Source: Camarhynchus parvulus (Eukaryota; Chordata; Aves; Passeriformes; Thraupidae). From it: 64,000 nucleotides of DNA. The notes beneath the pieces are model-generated. The model was not told the DNA's origin and did not search any database. It saw nothing but the letters and a program-made list of their open reading frames with translations. The stretch's first letter is position 1, and the number at the start of each line of letters is the position of its first letter. Both the position numbers and the translations under genes were made by a program. The stretch covers positions 112,465,702 to 112,529,701 of the forward strand of contig NC_044573.1 of assembly GCF_901933205.1 (NCBI RefSeq), given 5' to 3'. Below are positions 53,701 to 62,010 of the stretch, one piece after another.

Positions 53701-55458
53701 ACTGGGCCAAGCTGGGGATGGATCCCTGAGGGAACGAGGGGCAGGGTCCTGGAGGGCTGGGGGTTCTGCTCAAGAGGGGAGTGGGAACTGCTGCTCTCCT
53801 TCTGCAGAGTCACGCTGGGCTTTGTGCTGAGCCCTCTGGGCTGAGCCTAAGGCAGGCCCGGCCTTTGATGTGCTGGGCTCGGGTCAGAGCTGATGATTAA
53901 GACGGAAAGGAGGCATTTCCTGCCCATCCCCCTCCCCAGCACGAATATGGCCCGAAATGTCCTGAAATATCCCGGTGACGTGTGGTGAGTGGCATCTGCC
54001 TGCCGCAGCAGCTCCCTGCAGCTGCAGCTGTGCCTGCCCGAGCCCCTGGGAGCAGCTCAGGGACCCCGGGGGCTGGGGCAGCGCTGGCAGTGGGGCACTT
54101 CAACAAAAAACCCATTTTGGGGGCCAGAGGTGGGAACTTGGTGTGTGCAGAGGGTTTCAAACAGCCCCTTGCTGGAGCTGTGGGTGCTGAGAATTTCAGA
54201 TTTTCTGTACAGACAGACTGTGGCCCCCAGGAGAGCACTACATTTGACCTGAGGCCGTGGAGAAGCTTCCAGAATTGATAGAGAGCGCTGGGATTGTGGG
54301 TGTGGAGTTGGGTAGAAGTGTGTGATGTCACAGGGTGGGAAACTTAGAGTTTGGGGTTTTAGAATATGGTAATAAATATGGGGCAGGATGGAGGTTTTAG
54401 GGTGGAGGCTGGTCCTTCTTCTTCACCTTCTTCTTCTTCTTCTTCTTCTTCACCTTCTTCTCCTTCTTCTTCTTCTTCACCTTCTTCTTCTCCTTTTTCT
54501 TCACTTTGTTCTTGTCCTTCACCTCCTTCTCCTTCTTCTTCTCCTCCTTCTTTACTTCGTTCTTTTCCTTCTTCTTCTCCTTCCTCACCTTCTTCTTCTC
54601 CTTCTTTATTTTGTTCTTCTCCTTCTCCTTCCTCACCTTCTTCTTCTCCTTCTTTACTTTATTCTTCTCCTTCTTCCTCACCACCTTCTTCTCCTTCTTC
54701 TTTACTTTGTTCTTCTTCTTCTTTGTTCTTCTCCTTTTTCTCCCTCACCACCACCTTCTCCTTCTTCTACTCCTTCCTCACCTTCTTCTTCTCCTCTTTC
54801 TTCTTTACTTTGTTCTTCTCCTTCTCCTTCCTCACATTCTTCTTCTCCGTCTTCTTCTTCTTCCTCACCTTCTTCTCCTTCTTCACCTTCTCCATGGATT
54901 TGGGTGACATTTTGTAACTGGACAGAAAAGCCCACCCTGCAGTCTTTGAGGGATTGATTACTGAGTTAAAAGTGAAAATGATTTAGGTGCCATTTCTTAA
55001 TTGGTTAGTTTAGCTCTAAAAGACCCTGTACCAAGAGATAGTTGGCCATTTTGTGCCTTGTTAGTGGACAACTGCAGAACTCACTGCTGTGAGATTGTAA
55101 CATAAATAAAAATAATAAACACCTAAAATAGAAGAGGTTTTAGTGCAGCTGGATGGAAATTCAGAGTGCAAAGGAATAACTGCCATTGAATGGAAGTTTT
55201 GGTGCAGTTAAATGGAAATTCAGAATGCAAAGGAATAATTCCATTGCATGGAGGTTTTGGTGCAGTCGAATATAAATTCAGAATGCAAAGGAATAACTGC
55301 CATTAAATGGTGCAGCTGAATGGAAATTCAGAATGCAAAGGAATAACTTCCTCTCAATCTGCTCTTTCTTGCCAGGTCCTGGAGAAATATCCCAACACAC
55401 CCATGAGCCATAAAGAGATCCTTCAAGTTATCCAGAAAGAAGGACTTAAGGAAATCAG
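30351..55458 (+). CDS. ASXL2: ASXL2, Polycomb-group chromatin adaptor (first two exons; continues beyond window)
   Basis: Two exons are visible, 30351-30407 and 55376-55458. Together they encode the first 46 residues plus two bases of the next codon. The joined protein starts [18 protein letters not shown] and continues [16 protein letters not shown] to KEGLKEI. This matches ASXL2 better than ASXL1 or ASXL3 (MREKGR start, TPMSHKEIL). The part seen is the basic N-terminus and the beginning of the HARE-HTH (ASXN) domain, a putative DNA-binding winged helix. Known role: nuclear partner and activator of BAP1, which removes ubiquitin from histone H2A. The rest, including the DEUBAD domain and PHD finger, lies to the right of the window. 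Synteny (KIF3C followed by ASXL2, same strand) supports the call. Confidence 0.93.
30541..31810. other. ASXL2 intron 1, first part
   Basis: No conserved coding is seen. 30660-30705 has a short direct repeat of TTTTTCGGTGTTTGCGG. The rest is unassigned. Confidence 0.5.
31815..32345 (-). mobile_element. CR1 fragment (minus strand), low divergence
   Basis: Reversed CR1 blocks include GGGCACTGCAAACCTCCCTG, AGAAATTCCTCCTGGTGTCC and CTTGTGCAGAGCCACAGGGT. Long stretches are nearly identical to the copies at 37330 and 51770. Confidence 0.88.
32690..33060. repeat. 59-bp minisatellite, six copies
   Basis: The unit is built of GGGACAGGGCTGGGGTCTCT, GCAGCTCCAAACCCCCCTGC and AGGAGGGGGAAAAGCTGCT. One copy has lost part of the middle (about 32950-32975). 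Confidence 0.96.
33110..33560. repeat. 31-bp minisatellite
   Basis: The unit combines CAGGGTCCTGCAGCCAGAG and CTGTGCCAGGCT, about fourteen copies, with a variant GTTGTGATCCTGCACCCAG in the left third. Confidence 0.95.
33800..34920 (+). mobile_element. CR1 copy interrupted by LTR copy E
   Basis: CR1 sequence runs from 33800 to 34080 (ends CACAGGGTGCCCA) and resumes at 34757 (CCCAGAGCAGCTGGGGCTGC). Removing the LTR and one CCCA restores the GGGTGCCCAGAGCAGCTG junction seen in intact CR1 copies such as 21245-21475. Confidence 0.9.
34081..34756 (+). mobile_element. Solo LTR, 32-bp-repeat family, copy E, with 4-bp target-site duplication
   Basis: It begins TGATGCCTCAGG and ends CCAAGGCATCA, which is an 8-base inverted terminal pair TGATGCCT/AGGCATCA. 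CCCA is duplicated at 34077-34080 and 34757-34760. About eight 32-bp units fill 34385-34632. The polyadenylation-like signal is changed to AATCAA (GAATCAATCCCTGCTTTATT). A 4-bp duplication is usual for ERV1-type elements. No internal retroviral genes are present. Confidence 0.88.
34921..35489. other. Spacer between inverted CR1-LTR composites
   Basis: CA-rich, non-repetitive sequence separating the two composites. The LTRs themselves are 834 bases apart. No gene is seen. Confidence 0.6.
35490..36720 (-). mobile_element. CR1 copy interrupted by LTR copy F (minus strand)
   Basis: CR1 sequence lies at 35490-35590 and 36328-36720 on the minus strand, with the LTR between. The CR1 part nearest the LTR matches the CR1 around copy E closely. 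Farther out it becomes a different CR1 type (GATCAGAGGATGGAGCAGCT read on the minus strand). Confidence 0.85.
35591..36327 (-). mobile_element. Solo LTR, 32-bp-repeat family, copy F (minus strand)
   Basis: On the minus strand it ends CCAAGGCATCA next to CCCAGAGCAG, as copy E does. The start has lost about eight bases, so GGGTG runs into GCCTCAGGTTT. The internal 32-bp array (35722-36030) has about ten units. It shares the AATCAA change with copy E. Confidence 0.87.
36721..37329. other. Unassigned intron sequence
   Basis: There is a T-rich stretch at 36810-36840 and no recognised element otherwise. Confidence 0.5.
37330..37815 (+). mobile_element. CR1 fragment (plus strand), low divergence
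   Basis: AAAGGAGGCTCAGGGGGGAC, ACCAGGAGGAATTTCTGCAT, GGTTTGCAGTGCCCATCCCT and CTGGATGGGCTGGAGGGATT. The copy is nearly identical to the minus-strand copy at 31815. Confidence 0.9.
38575..38765 (-). mobile_element. CR1 3' fragment (minus strand)
   Basis: It starts with a reversed tail (CATAGAGTCACAGAGCAG then TTTGGGTTGGAAAGGAG), followed by ACTGTCCCAGGGTGCTCCAG and GGGGCAGCCCCAGCTGCTCT. The 760 bases to its left (37815-38575) show no named element. Confidence 0.85.
39130..41300. repeat. Satellite-like tandem repeat with higher-order structure
   Basis: A roughly 127-bp monomer recurs about 17 times. It contains CCTTTTAATTGTGAGAGTC, ATGGCATCACTCATCTGTCA, GGTTCATGGGATTTGGGCAG and CTTCTCCTAACATATGTACA. 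In the right half a five-monomer block of about 634 bp repeats almost exactly (compare about 39825, 40460 and 41095). Short frames within it repeat with the block and have no family features. Confidence 0.95.
41450..41505 (-). mobile_element. Short CR1 3' tail (minus strand)
   Basis: GGTTGGTTTGGGTTGGAGGG then ATCACCATGTGCCACCCC, a reversed CR1 end. Confidence 0.6.
41700..42275. repeat. About 32-bp minisatellite (GAGTTCTGTCCA... unit)
   Basis: Units are made from TTTTGAGTTCTGTCCAAT and ATTTCATGGAATGG with frequent short deletions, about eighteen copies. Confidence 0.94.
42425..42612. repeat. About 50-bp direct repeat, four copies
   Basis: GAAAATTCAAATTGTGCAG then GTGTGGCCCAGGCTGAGATG recurs four times with length changes. 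Confidence 0.9.
42752..43140 (+). mobile_element. LTR-like element, copy C (AT-rich, decayed)
   Basis: It starts TGGATGCTGAGAATTTTAAA and shares CTGAAGGGCACAGACCCACA, ATTTGACCTGAAGCC and the right-hand block CATTTCTTAATTAAATAGTTT with copies A and B. The middle is AT-rich and lacks the TTC/CTTCTTCACC tract. It is cut at the right, where a CR1 tail begins. Confidence 0.65.
43140..43285 (+). mobile_element. CR1 3' fragment adjoining the 21-bp array
   Basis: GGATGTGGCACTGGGGGCCA, TTGGACTCAGTGATCTTCAA and the tail TCTTCCAACCCAGTGATTCT, then AATTCTGGGAATTGGGACAC, where the array starts. Confidence 0.85.
43287..44265. repeat. 21-bp minisatellite, G-rich sense
   Basis: The unit is GGGACACGCAGGACAGATGT plus TG, with CACGCAGG/CACACAGG and CAGATG/CAGGTG variants, about 46 copies, some shortened. 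The same motif appears in reverse at 45540-46195. Confidence 0.97.
44640..45045 (+). mobile_element. Older CR1 fragment split by an ATT microsatellite
   Basis: GAGCACAAAGAGGGGCTGAG and AGCCTGGAGGGTG precede (TTA)n at about 44732-44786. After it come CTCTTCTCCCAGCTAGAGGA, GGAAGTGATGGAGTGACCAT and AGTGGTGGACTTGACAGTGA. Confidence 0.8.
45118..45184. repeat. TTTCTTTCTTGC repeat
   Basis: Five or six units of TTTCTTGCTTTC after a T-rich lead-in. Confidence 0.95.
45540..46195. repeat. 21-bp minisatellite, C-rich sense (inverse of 43287-44265)
   Basis: The unit is CCCAACATCTGTCCTGTGTG plus T, the reverse complement of the left array's GGACACACAGGACAGATGTT. About 28 copies, with extra CCCAACAT units inserted. 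Confidence 0.97.
46215..47212. repeat. GGTGACAATGGGAAAT minisatellite
   Basis: 15- to 18-bp units GGTGACATTGGGACAGT and GGTGACAATGGGAAAT, about 1 kb. It joins the C-rich 21-bp array with almost no gap. Confidence 0.96.
47213..47930. other. Unassigned intron sequence
   Basis: Non-repetitive, with no conserved coding or named element visible. Confidence 0.45.
47935..48475. repeat. 14-bp array GTGAATTCAGGGAT
   Basis: About 38 copies with small changes. Most carry GAATTC, the EcoRI site. GTTGTGAAT and GTGAGTTC variants occur in runs. Confidence 0.97.
48600..49015 (+). mobile_element. Two partial CR1 3' pieces
   Basis: About 48605-48668 ends GGGTCTCTTCCAGCTCAGGA then TGTGATTCTC. About 48885-49015 has ATTGTTCCCTGGCAGGGTGG, GGCTGCCCCTGGATCCCTGG and AATGCCCAAGGCCAGGCTGG. 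Confidence 0.7.
49020..49600. repeat. About 54-bp minisatellite
   Basis: The unit combines GTCCCCAAGGAGGGAGGTGG, CTCTGGGATCTCCCAGATGA and GCAGGTACCTGTCCAT, about eleven copies. The first copies lack the GCAGGTACC part. Confidence 0.96.
49601..51120. other. Unassigned intron sequence with one CR1 tail
   Basis: 50510-50605 is a plus-strand CR1 3' end (GTGGCCCTGCCATGGCAGGG and the CCCAAACCATTCCAGGATTA tail). Elsewhere I see no gene or named element. Confidence 0.5.
51125..51725. repeat. About 29-bp minisatellite (GTGTGCTTTGGGGGTTC)
   Basis: The unit is TGTGTGCTTTGGGGGTTC followed by AGGGAGCCATC or TAGAACCATC, about twenty copies. The name-like residues of its translation (CALGV, VCFGG) are artefacts. 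Confidence 0.96.
51770..52235 (+). mobile_element. CR1 fragment (plus strand), low divergence
   Basis: AAAGGAGGCTCAGGGGGGAC, AGGGGAAATGGCCTCAGGCT, GATGTGGCACTTGGGGACAT and the tail TTTTCCAATCTAAAGGATTC. Confidence 0.9.
53015..53170 (+). mobile_element. CR1 3' fragment
   Basis: GGGGCTGCTCCTGCATCCCT, AGGTGTCCCTGCCATGGCCC and the CCCAAACCATCCCATGGTTC tail. The stretch 52235-53015 before it shows no named element. Confidence 0.85.
53325..53738. repeat. About 37-bp minisatellite
   Basis: CTGGGATAAGCTGGGGATGG or GGGGGTCC, then ATCCCTGAGGGAATGAGGGG, about eleven copies with variable spacing. Confidence 0.94.
54178..55120 (+). mobile_element. LTR-like element, copy B, with expanded TTC tract
   Basis: It starts TGTGGGTGCTGAGAATTTCA and holds ATTTGACCTGAGGCCGTGG, GGTGTGGAGTTGGGTAGAAG and GGTTTTAGGGTGGAGGCTGG. 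Then come about 475 bases of TTC-rich repeat, followed by GACAGAAAAGCCCACCCTGC and AATAATAAACACCT. It is the same family as copies A and C. The right end diverges before the GCCTTGACA end seen in A. Confidence 0.72.
54415..54893. repeat. TTC-rich array inside LTR copy B
   Basis: Units TTCTTCTTCTCCTTC and CACCTTCTTCTTCTCC run for about 475 bases and are almost entirely pyrimidine on the + strand. Confidence 0.96.
55130..55350. repeat. About 58-bp repeat ending just before ASXL2 exon 2
   Basis: Four copies contain TTTTGGTGCAGTTAAATGG, AAATTCAGAATGCAAAGGA and ATAACTGCCATT. The last copy ends at GGAATAACTTCC, about 26 bases from the exon. Confidence 0.93.
55376..55458 (+). CDS. ASXL2: ASXL2 coding exon 2
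   Basis: 27 codons plus two bases, starting [20 protein letters not shown] and ending KEI followed by AG of a split codon. The acceptor is CTTTCTTGCCAG and the donor GTGAGT. It is AT-richer than its surroundings, and its phase continues from exon 1. Confidence 0.94.
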
Positions 55459-55669
55459 GTGAGTTGAGTAAAGCAGGAAAACCCTCTGATGCTCTGCTTC
55501 CAGCTTGGTGTTAACCAGTTTGCTGTTAACTCCCAGCTCCTGAGGAGTTTTGGGACTGAAATATTTCAGGTTTGGAGTCTGGGTCCTGTTTGCAAACAGC
55601 TCCCAGGTGCTTTTCCCCACTGGGCTGGGTAAGGTCATCCCTGATTCCCAGGTGTGCAGGGCTTGGCCT

Positions 55670-55815
55670 GCAGCTCCGTTATAGGAAATAAAATAAAGGA
55701 CTTGGCTGCAGCTCCTTTAGAGGATAAAATAAAGGACTTGGCTGCAGCTTCTTTAGAGGATAAAAGGATTTAAAAAAAAAGGATTTGGCTGCAGCTCCTT
55801 TAAAGGATAACCCAG
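55670..55815. repeat. About 39-bp repeat, four copies
   Basis: GGACTTGGCTGCAGCTCCTT and TAGAGGATAAAATAAA recur. 55815-56520 beyond it shows no named element. Confidence 0.9.
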
Positions 55816-56519
55816 CCCTGGTCAGGGGCTTCAGGGACTGGAGGAAACATAACAAATTTTAATTTCTGCTTTAAAAAATAAGTGAGTGCTCAGTTTGACC
55901 TAAGAGTTACCCAGGGAGTAACAGATTAGCCTCAGTTAAAGATTCTTATATAGAAAACTGGATTTTTGGTGCTGTTCTCCCTTGTGTTACCTGCAGGGGG
56001 GTGTGATTATTCCCTAGGGACATTCCTGGTCCCCTGAGCAGAGCCAGCTCCATGAAACCCATCTGCTCTGGCACGGAGCAGCTCCTGAGCTGCTGGAATT
56101 CCAGAGTCCTGGAATCCTGCAGGGAATCAGCTCTCCCAGGGATCAGTGAGGAGCAATAATCCATGGGAAGTGCAAAGTATCTCTTCAGTTTTCTGAGAGA
56201 AGGAAAAAGAGAGAGGCATAAAGAGGATGGGCCTGTTTGTCTATTTTGGAATTAAGCAGCCATCCTAAATTTGGTTTAATTGTGTTTTGCAGTCCCCTTT
56301 GCCAGCTGGGTGCAGCAACCCTTGTGCTTTGCAGGAGAGCTCAGGGGCCACTGCAGGAGTTGTGCTGTCCCCCTGGAGCTGAGGATGGCCCAGCTCTGGG
56401 AAATGTGGGATTTGTCCAGCCCAGGGAGCCCAAATGAGCTCGGGCAGCTCCTGGGGAGGCACCGAAGGGAGGGAGGGACAGCCAGGCTTTGGGGGCAGCT
56501 GCAGGTCTGTGCTCAAGGG

Positions 56520-57598
56520 TGTTAAACCGAACCGAATAGTGTTAAACTGAACCGAATAGTGTTAAACTGAACTGAATGGTGTTAAACTGAACTGAATAGT
56601 GTTAAACTGAACCGAATAGTGTTAAACTGAACTGAATAGTGTTAAACTGAACTGAATAGTGTTAAACTAAACTACATAGTGTTAAACTAGATAGTGTTAA
56701 ACTAAACTAGATAGTGTTAAACTGAACTGAATAGTGTTAAACTGAACTAGATAGTGTTAAACTGAACTGAATAGTGTTAAACTAAACTAGATAGTGTTAA
56801 ACTGAACTGAATAGTGTTAAACTAGATAGTGTTAAACTAAACTAGATAGTGTTAAACTAGATAGTGTTAAACTAAACTAGATAGTGTTAAACTGAACTGA
56901 ATAGTGTTAAACTAAACCAAATAGTGTTAAACTGAACTGAATGGTGTTAAACTAAACTAGATAGTGTTAAACTGAACTAAATAGTGTTAAACTGAACTAA
57001 ATAGTGTTAAACTGAACTGAATAGTGTTAAACTAGATAGTGTTAAACTAAACTAGATAGTGTTAAACTAGATAGTGTTAAACTAAACTAGATAGTGTTAA
57101 ACTGAACTGAATAGTGTTAAACTGAACCAAATAGTGTTAAACTGAACTGAATGGTGTTAAACTAAACTAGATAGTGTTAAACTGAACTAAATAGTGTTAA
57201 ACTGAACTGAATAGTGTTAAACTAAACTAAATAGTGTTAAACTAAACTAAATAGTGTTAAACTGAACTGAATAGTGTTAAACTAAACTACATAGTGTTAA
57301 ACTAGATAGTGTTAAACTAAATAGTGTTAAACTAAACTAGTGTTAAACTTAACTAAATAGTGTTAAACTAAACTGAATAGTGTTAAACTGAACTAAATAA
57401 TGTTAAACTGAACTGAATAGTGTTAAACTAGATAGTGTTAAACTAAACTAGATAGTGTTAAACTAAACTAAACAGTGTTAAACCGAACTAAATAATGTTA
57501 AACTAAACTAAATAGTGTTAAACTGAACTAAATAGTGTTAAACTGAACTAAATAGTGTTAAACTAAACTAGATAGTGTTACACTAGATAGTGTTCATC
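56520..57598. repeat. 20-bp array GTGTTAAACTGAACTGAATA
   Basis: About fifty copies with GTGTTAAACTAAACTAGATA and shorter GTGTTAAACTAGATA variants in runs. Confidence 0.97.
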
Positions 57599-57634
57599 CA
57601 AATGGACCAACTGTAGCTCAGTCAGCCCAAGGGC

Positions 57635-59250
57635 GCTGGTCAGACTGGAGATGGACTGGTCAGACTGGAGCTCACTGGTTAGACTGGAGATGGACTGGTC
57701 AGACTGGAGCTCACTGGTTAGACTGGAGTTGGACTGGTCAGACTGGAGCTCACTGGTTAGACTGGAGATGGACTGGTCAGCCTGGAGCTCACTGGTTAGA
57801 CTGGAGATGGACTGGTCAGACTGGAGCTCACTGGTCAGCCTGGAGCTCACTGGTCAGCCTGGAGCTCATGGTCAGACTGGAGCTGGACTGGTCAGACTGG
57901 AGCTCATGGTCAGACTGGAGCTCACTGGTCAGACTGGAGATGGACTGGTCAGACTGGAGCTGGACTGGTCAGACTGGAGCTCACTGGTCAGACTGAAGCT
58001 CACTGGTCAGACTGGAGCTCACTGGTCAGACTGGAGCTGGACTGGTCAGACTGGAGCTGGACTGGTCAGACTGGAGCTCACTGGTCAGACTGGAGCTCAT
58101 GGTCAGACTGGAGCTCACTGGTCAGACTGGAGCTGGACTGGTCAGCCTGGAGCTCACTGGTCAGCCTGGAGCTCACTGGTCAGACTGGAGCTCACTGGTC
58201 AGACTGGAGCTCACTGGTCAGACTGGAGCTGGACTGGTCAGCCTGGAGCTCACTGGTCAGCCTGGAGCTGGACTGGTCAGCCTGGAGCTCACTGGTCAGA
58301 CTGGAGCTCACTGGTCAGCCTGGAGCTGGACTGGTCAGACTGGAGTTCGACTGGTCAGCCTGGAGCTCACTGGTCAGACTGGAGCTGGACTGGTCAGACT
58401 GGAGCTCACTGGTCAGACTGGAGCTCACTGGTCAGACTGGAGCTGGACTGGTCAGACTGGAGTTGGACTGGTCAGACTGGAGCTCACTGGTCAGACTGGA
58501 GTTGGACTGGTCAGACTGGAGCTCACTGGTCAGACTGGAGCTGGACTGGTCAGCCTGGAGCTCACTGGTCAGACTGGAGCTGGACTGGTCAGACTGGAGC
58601 TCACTGGTCAGACTGGAGCTCACTGGTCAGACTGGAGATGGACTGGTCAGCCTGGAGCTCACTGGTCAGACTGGAGCTCATGGTCAGACTGGAGCTGGAC
58701 TGGTCAGACTGGAGCTCATGGTCAGACTGGAGCTGGACTGGTCAGACTGGAGCTCACTGGTCAGCCTGGAGCTCACTGGTCAGACTGGAGATGGACTGGT
58801 CAGCCTGGAGCTCACTGGTCAGACTGGAGCTGGACTGGTCAGCCTGGAGCTCACTGGTCAGACTGGAGCTGGACTGGTCAGACTGGAGCTCACTGGTCAG
58901 CCTGGAGCTCACTGGTCAGACTGGAGCTCATGGTCAGACTGGAGCTCACTGGTCAGACTGGAGCTCATGGTCAGACTGGAGCTCATGGTCAGACTGGAGC
59001 TCACTGGTCAGACTGGAGCTGGACTGGTCAGACTGGAGCTCATGGTCAGACTGGAGCTCACTGGTCAGACTGGAGCTCACTGGTCAGCCTGGAGCTCATG
59101 GTCAGACTGGAGCTCACTGGTCAGACTGGAGCTCATGGTCAGACTGGAGCTCATGGTCAGCTCACTGGTCAGACTGGACTGGTCAGACTGGAGCTCACTG
59201 GTCAGACTGGAGCTCACTGGTCAGACTGGAGCTCATGGTCAGCCTGGTGG
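57635..59250. repeat. 18- to 20-bp array CTGGTCAGACTGGAGCTCA
   Basis: About 80 copies. The variants are CTGGTCAGACTGGAGCTGGA, CTGGTTAGACTGGAGATGGA and CAGCCTGGAG. No copy has a stop codon in any plus-strand frame, so a 654-codon open frame spans it. Confidence 0.97.
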
Positions 59251-59591
59251 CAGAGCCCAAGGGCAGCCAACACCCAGCACTGACCCAGATGAACATTTTT
59301 TTACTAAAATCCCGTGGGTTTGGGGCAGAACCCCCGGCAGGAGCCCAGGTGGGACCCAGGAGATGCAGTCTGTGCCTGCTCAGGGCAGATTTTGTTCAAA
59401 CAGCCAAAAAAAGCAGCACAGAAATGCAGCTGTGCCTTTCATCCTTCAGCTCCTCCTTTAGGGCTGAGCTGGGGCTGGGCTCAGCTCTGGAGTCGTTTTC
59501 CTCTCTGAAGGAGCTGCCAGGTGGGAAACTCCAATTTCAGCTCTTCCCCTTGGCCACACTGGGGTGCTGGGCAGGGACCTTTGCTTTTCAA

Positions 59592-60255
59592 TATTACTTT
59601 GATATAATATATTAAATAATATAGAAAAATTATATAAAATATATAATATATATAATATAATAATATATAATATATAAATAATAATAAAACAAATAAAAAA
59701 AACATAATAAATAATAAATAAATAATAAATAAATAAATACATATATAATATAGAAGTATATATTCTAAGATATTTATTATATAAATACACATTTCAATAA
59801 ATTTATAATTATAGAAATGTAAATAATAGAAACAGTATAAAATATAGAATTTATAAATATATAATTGTATTTTCAATGTATAAATATATATTATATAAAT
59901 TTAATATATAAAAACTCATATAACATTATATAACTATAAATTATTTATAGAAATACAAATTATATTTATATATATACTTATTTATATAAAGGGATATAAA
60001 TATGTTTATAATATATATTTGAAATATAAAAATATTTGTATATATCTAAATGATAAATACAAATATAAATACTTATCTATAGAAATAAATATAAATTATA
60101 TTTATACAATATATTTGAAATACAAAATATCTATTTATGTATCTAGTTTATATACATAAATATAAATATGCTTATTTATAGAAATAAATATAAACTATAC
60201 TATTTATTTGAAATATAAAATATCTATTTATATATCTATTTAGATATATTTTATT
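59592..60255. repeat. AT-rich low-complexity tract
   Basis: TATAATATA, AAATAAATAA and ATTTATATA words fill about 660 bases. Confidence 0.95.
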
Positions 60256-60590
60256 GAAGGATTGTCACATTTGAAGCCATTCAATTGCAATTCAATTGCA
60301 GTCAGGGCCAGGATTTGTGCTGGGCTGGGCTCCTGCTCAGGCACAGCCCGTGACAGGATGGGCTTGGCACAAAGCAGCTTTTGGAAATCCCAGGTACAGC
60401 AAGCTCAGAACAGCTTTGGAAGGGCCAAGTGGCCTTCCCAGAGCTGGGGAGGAGCCACAGGGCATGGGGAGCCCAGCTGGCCTTGCCACTGATTCAATCT
60501 TTAAATAAAAAATTAAAATGAAATTTTAAAAAATCTTAAACCAATTTCTAATGGTTTTCAGAGAGCTGTAAAATGACCTGGTCTCTACCA

Positions 60591-61590
60591 GGGCACAATT
60601 CCTAATTCCCAATTCCCATCTGGCAGTGGGATCATTCCCTGGCTCCTGGGATGCCTAACTAAGTTTTTTGCTGACTCAGAGGTGGGGCAATTGAGAGGTA
60701 TTTGAAAAACTTTTATTTTATTTTTGGTCTCCTGTGAAGGGTGAGACAACACAAATGTTAAATTCACACCATCATCAGTCAGAAGTCAAACAATTTCCTA
60801 ATTACACTGCACTCTAATAATTTCTTTTTTACAAAACCATCCTTTATAACTTATTTCTATTTCCATTTCTCTCTCATATCTCTATCCTATCCAATACCTA
60901 TCCTATTCCATAACATTTCTACATCAGCATTTCTTATCTCAAAATCTATATACAAATGCACACTGTATAAACCTTCCATCAAGTTTTAAACGTTTTCTGC
61001 AAATCCTGCAGTGGCACAAGCTGAGATCCTGTCCCAGGGGTTGGGTGTTGCTCATGTTGGGTGTCTGGGGTGGGACAGGGCACAATTCCTAATTCCACAA
61101 TTCCTAATTCCACAATTCCTAATTCCCAATTCCCATCTGGCAGTGGGATCATTCCCTGGCTCCTGGGATGTCTCATTAAGTTTTTTTCTGACTCAAAGAT
61201 GGGGTAGCTGAGAGGTGTTTTAAAAACTTTTATTTTATTTTTAGTCTCCTGTGAAGGGTGAGACAACACAAATGTTCTAATTCACACCATCACAATCAGA
61301 AGTCAACTATTTAATTACAATACACTCTAATAATTTCTTTTTACAAAACCATCCTTTATAACTTATTTTTATTTCCATTTCTCTCTCATATCTCTATCCT
61401 ATCCAATACCTATCCTATTCCATAACATTTCTACATCAGCATTTCTTATCTCAAAATCTATATACAAATGCACACTGTATAAACCTTCCATCAAGTTTTA
61501 AACATTTTCTGCAAATCCTGCAGTGGCACAAGCTGAGATCCTGTCCCAGGGGTTGGGTATTGCTCATGTTGGGTGTGTGGATGGGGCAGG
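60591..61590. repeat. Tandem duplication of about 515 bp (retroelement-like, with CR1 piece)
   Basis: Two copies (60591-61075 and 61078-61590) are offset by 512 to 517 bases. Shared blocks are ATCATTCCCTGGCTCCTGGG, TCTCCTGTGAAGGGTGAGAC, TACATCAGCATTTCTTATCT and GAGATCCTGTCCCAGGGGTT. Read on the minus strand, ACCAAAAATAAAATAAAAG looks like an LTR polyadenylation region, so a decayed minus-strand LTR is likely. The second copy starts with CACAATTCCTAATTC three times. Confidence 0.8.
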
Positions 61591-61894
61591 GACACCCAGA
61601 CATTCCTCCCTGAGGAATCACCAGCCTGGCTTCCCTCAGATCCCCCTGAGTGAGGTTTTTGGAACGCGGCTTTGGTGGAATGTCCATGAAAACCCTCTTG
61701 GGGTTTTGCTGGGCAGGATTTCCTGCTCACAGCTGGGCTTCTGTGCTTCTGGCACAGCCTGGGGAGAGGGGGAATTTTTGGGGAGCATTTTCCTTGTGCG
61801 ATGCTTCGGTATCTCTGAGTTCCTTGGGCTTGGGGCTGCAGCAGGGAGGGCTCCAGGGAGTCCCTGCAGCTCCCAGTGGAATTTGGCTTTTTCT

Positions 61895-62010
61895 GGAGCA
61901 CCTGGAGCTGCTGGGAGAGCTGGGTTTGCTCACCTGCAGAGGAGAAGGATCCAGGGAGAGCTCAGAGCCTGAAGGGGCTCCAGCAGAGCTGCAGAGGGAC
62001 TGGGGACCAA
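61895..62010 (+). mobile_element. CR1 fragment
   Basis: GAGAGCTGGGTTTGCTCACC, AGGAGAAGGATCCAGGGAGA and AGAGCCTGAAGGGGCTCCAG. The stretch from 62010 to 62870 has no named element. Confidence 0.8.

Noticed and set aside
57651..59615. 654-codon plus-strand frame with Trp-Ser-Asp repeats
   Set aside because: Produced by an 18- to 20-bp minisatellite without stops; no unique protein sequence or start context supports a gene.
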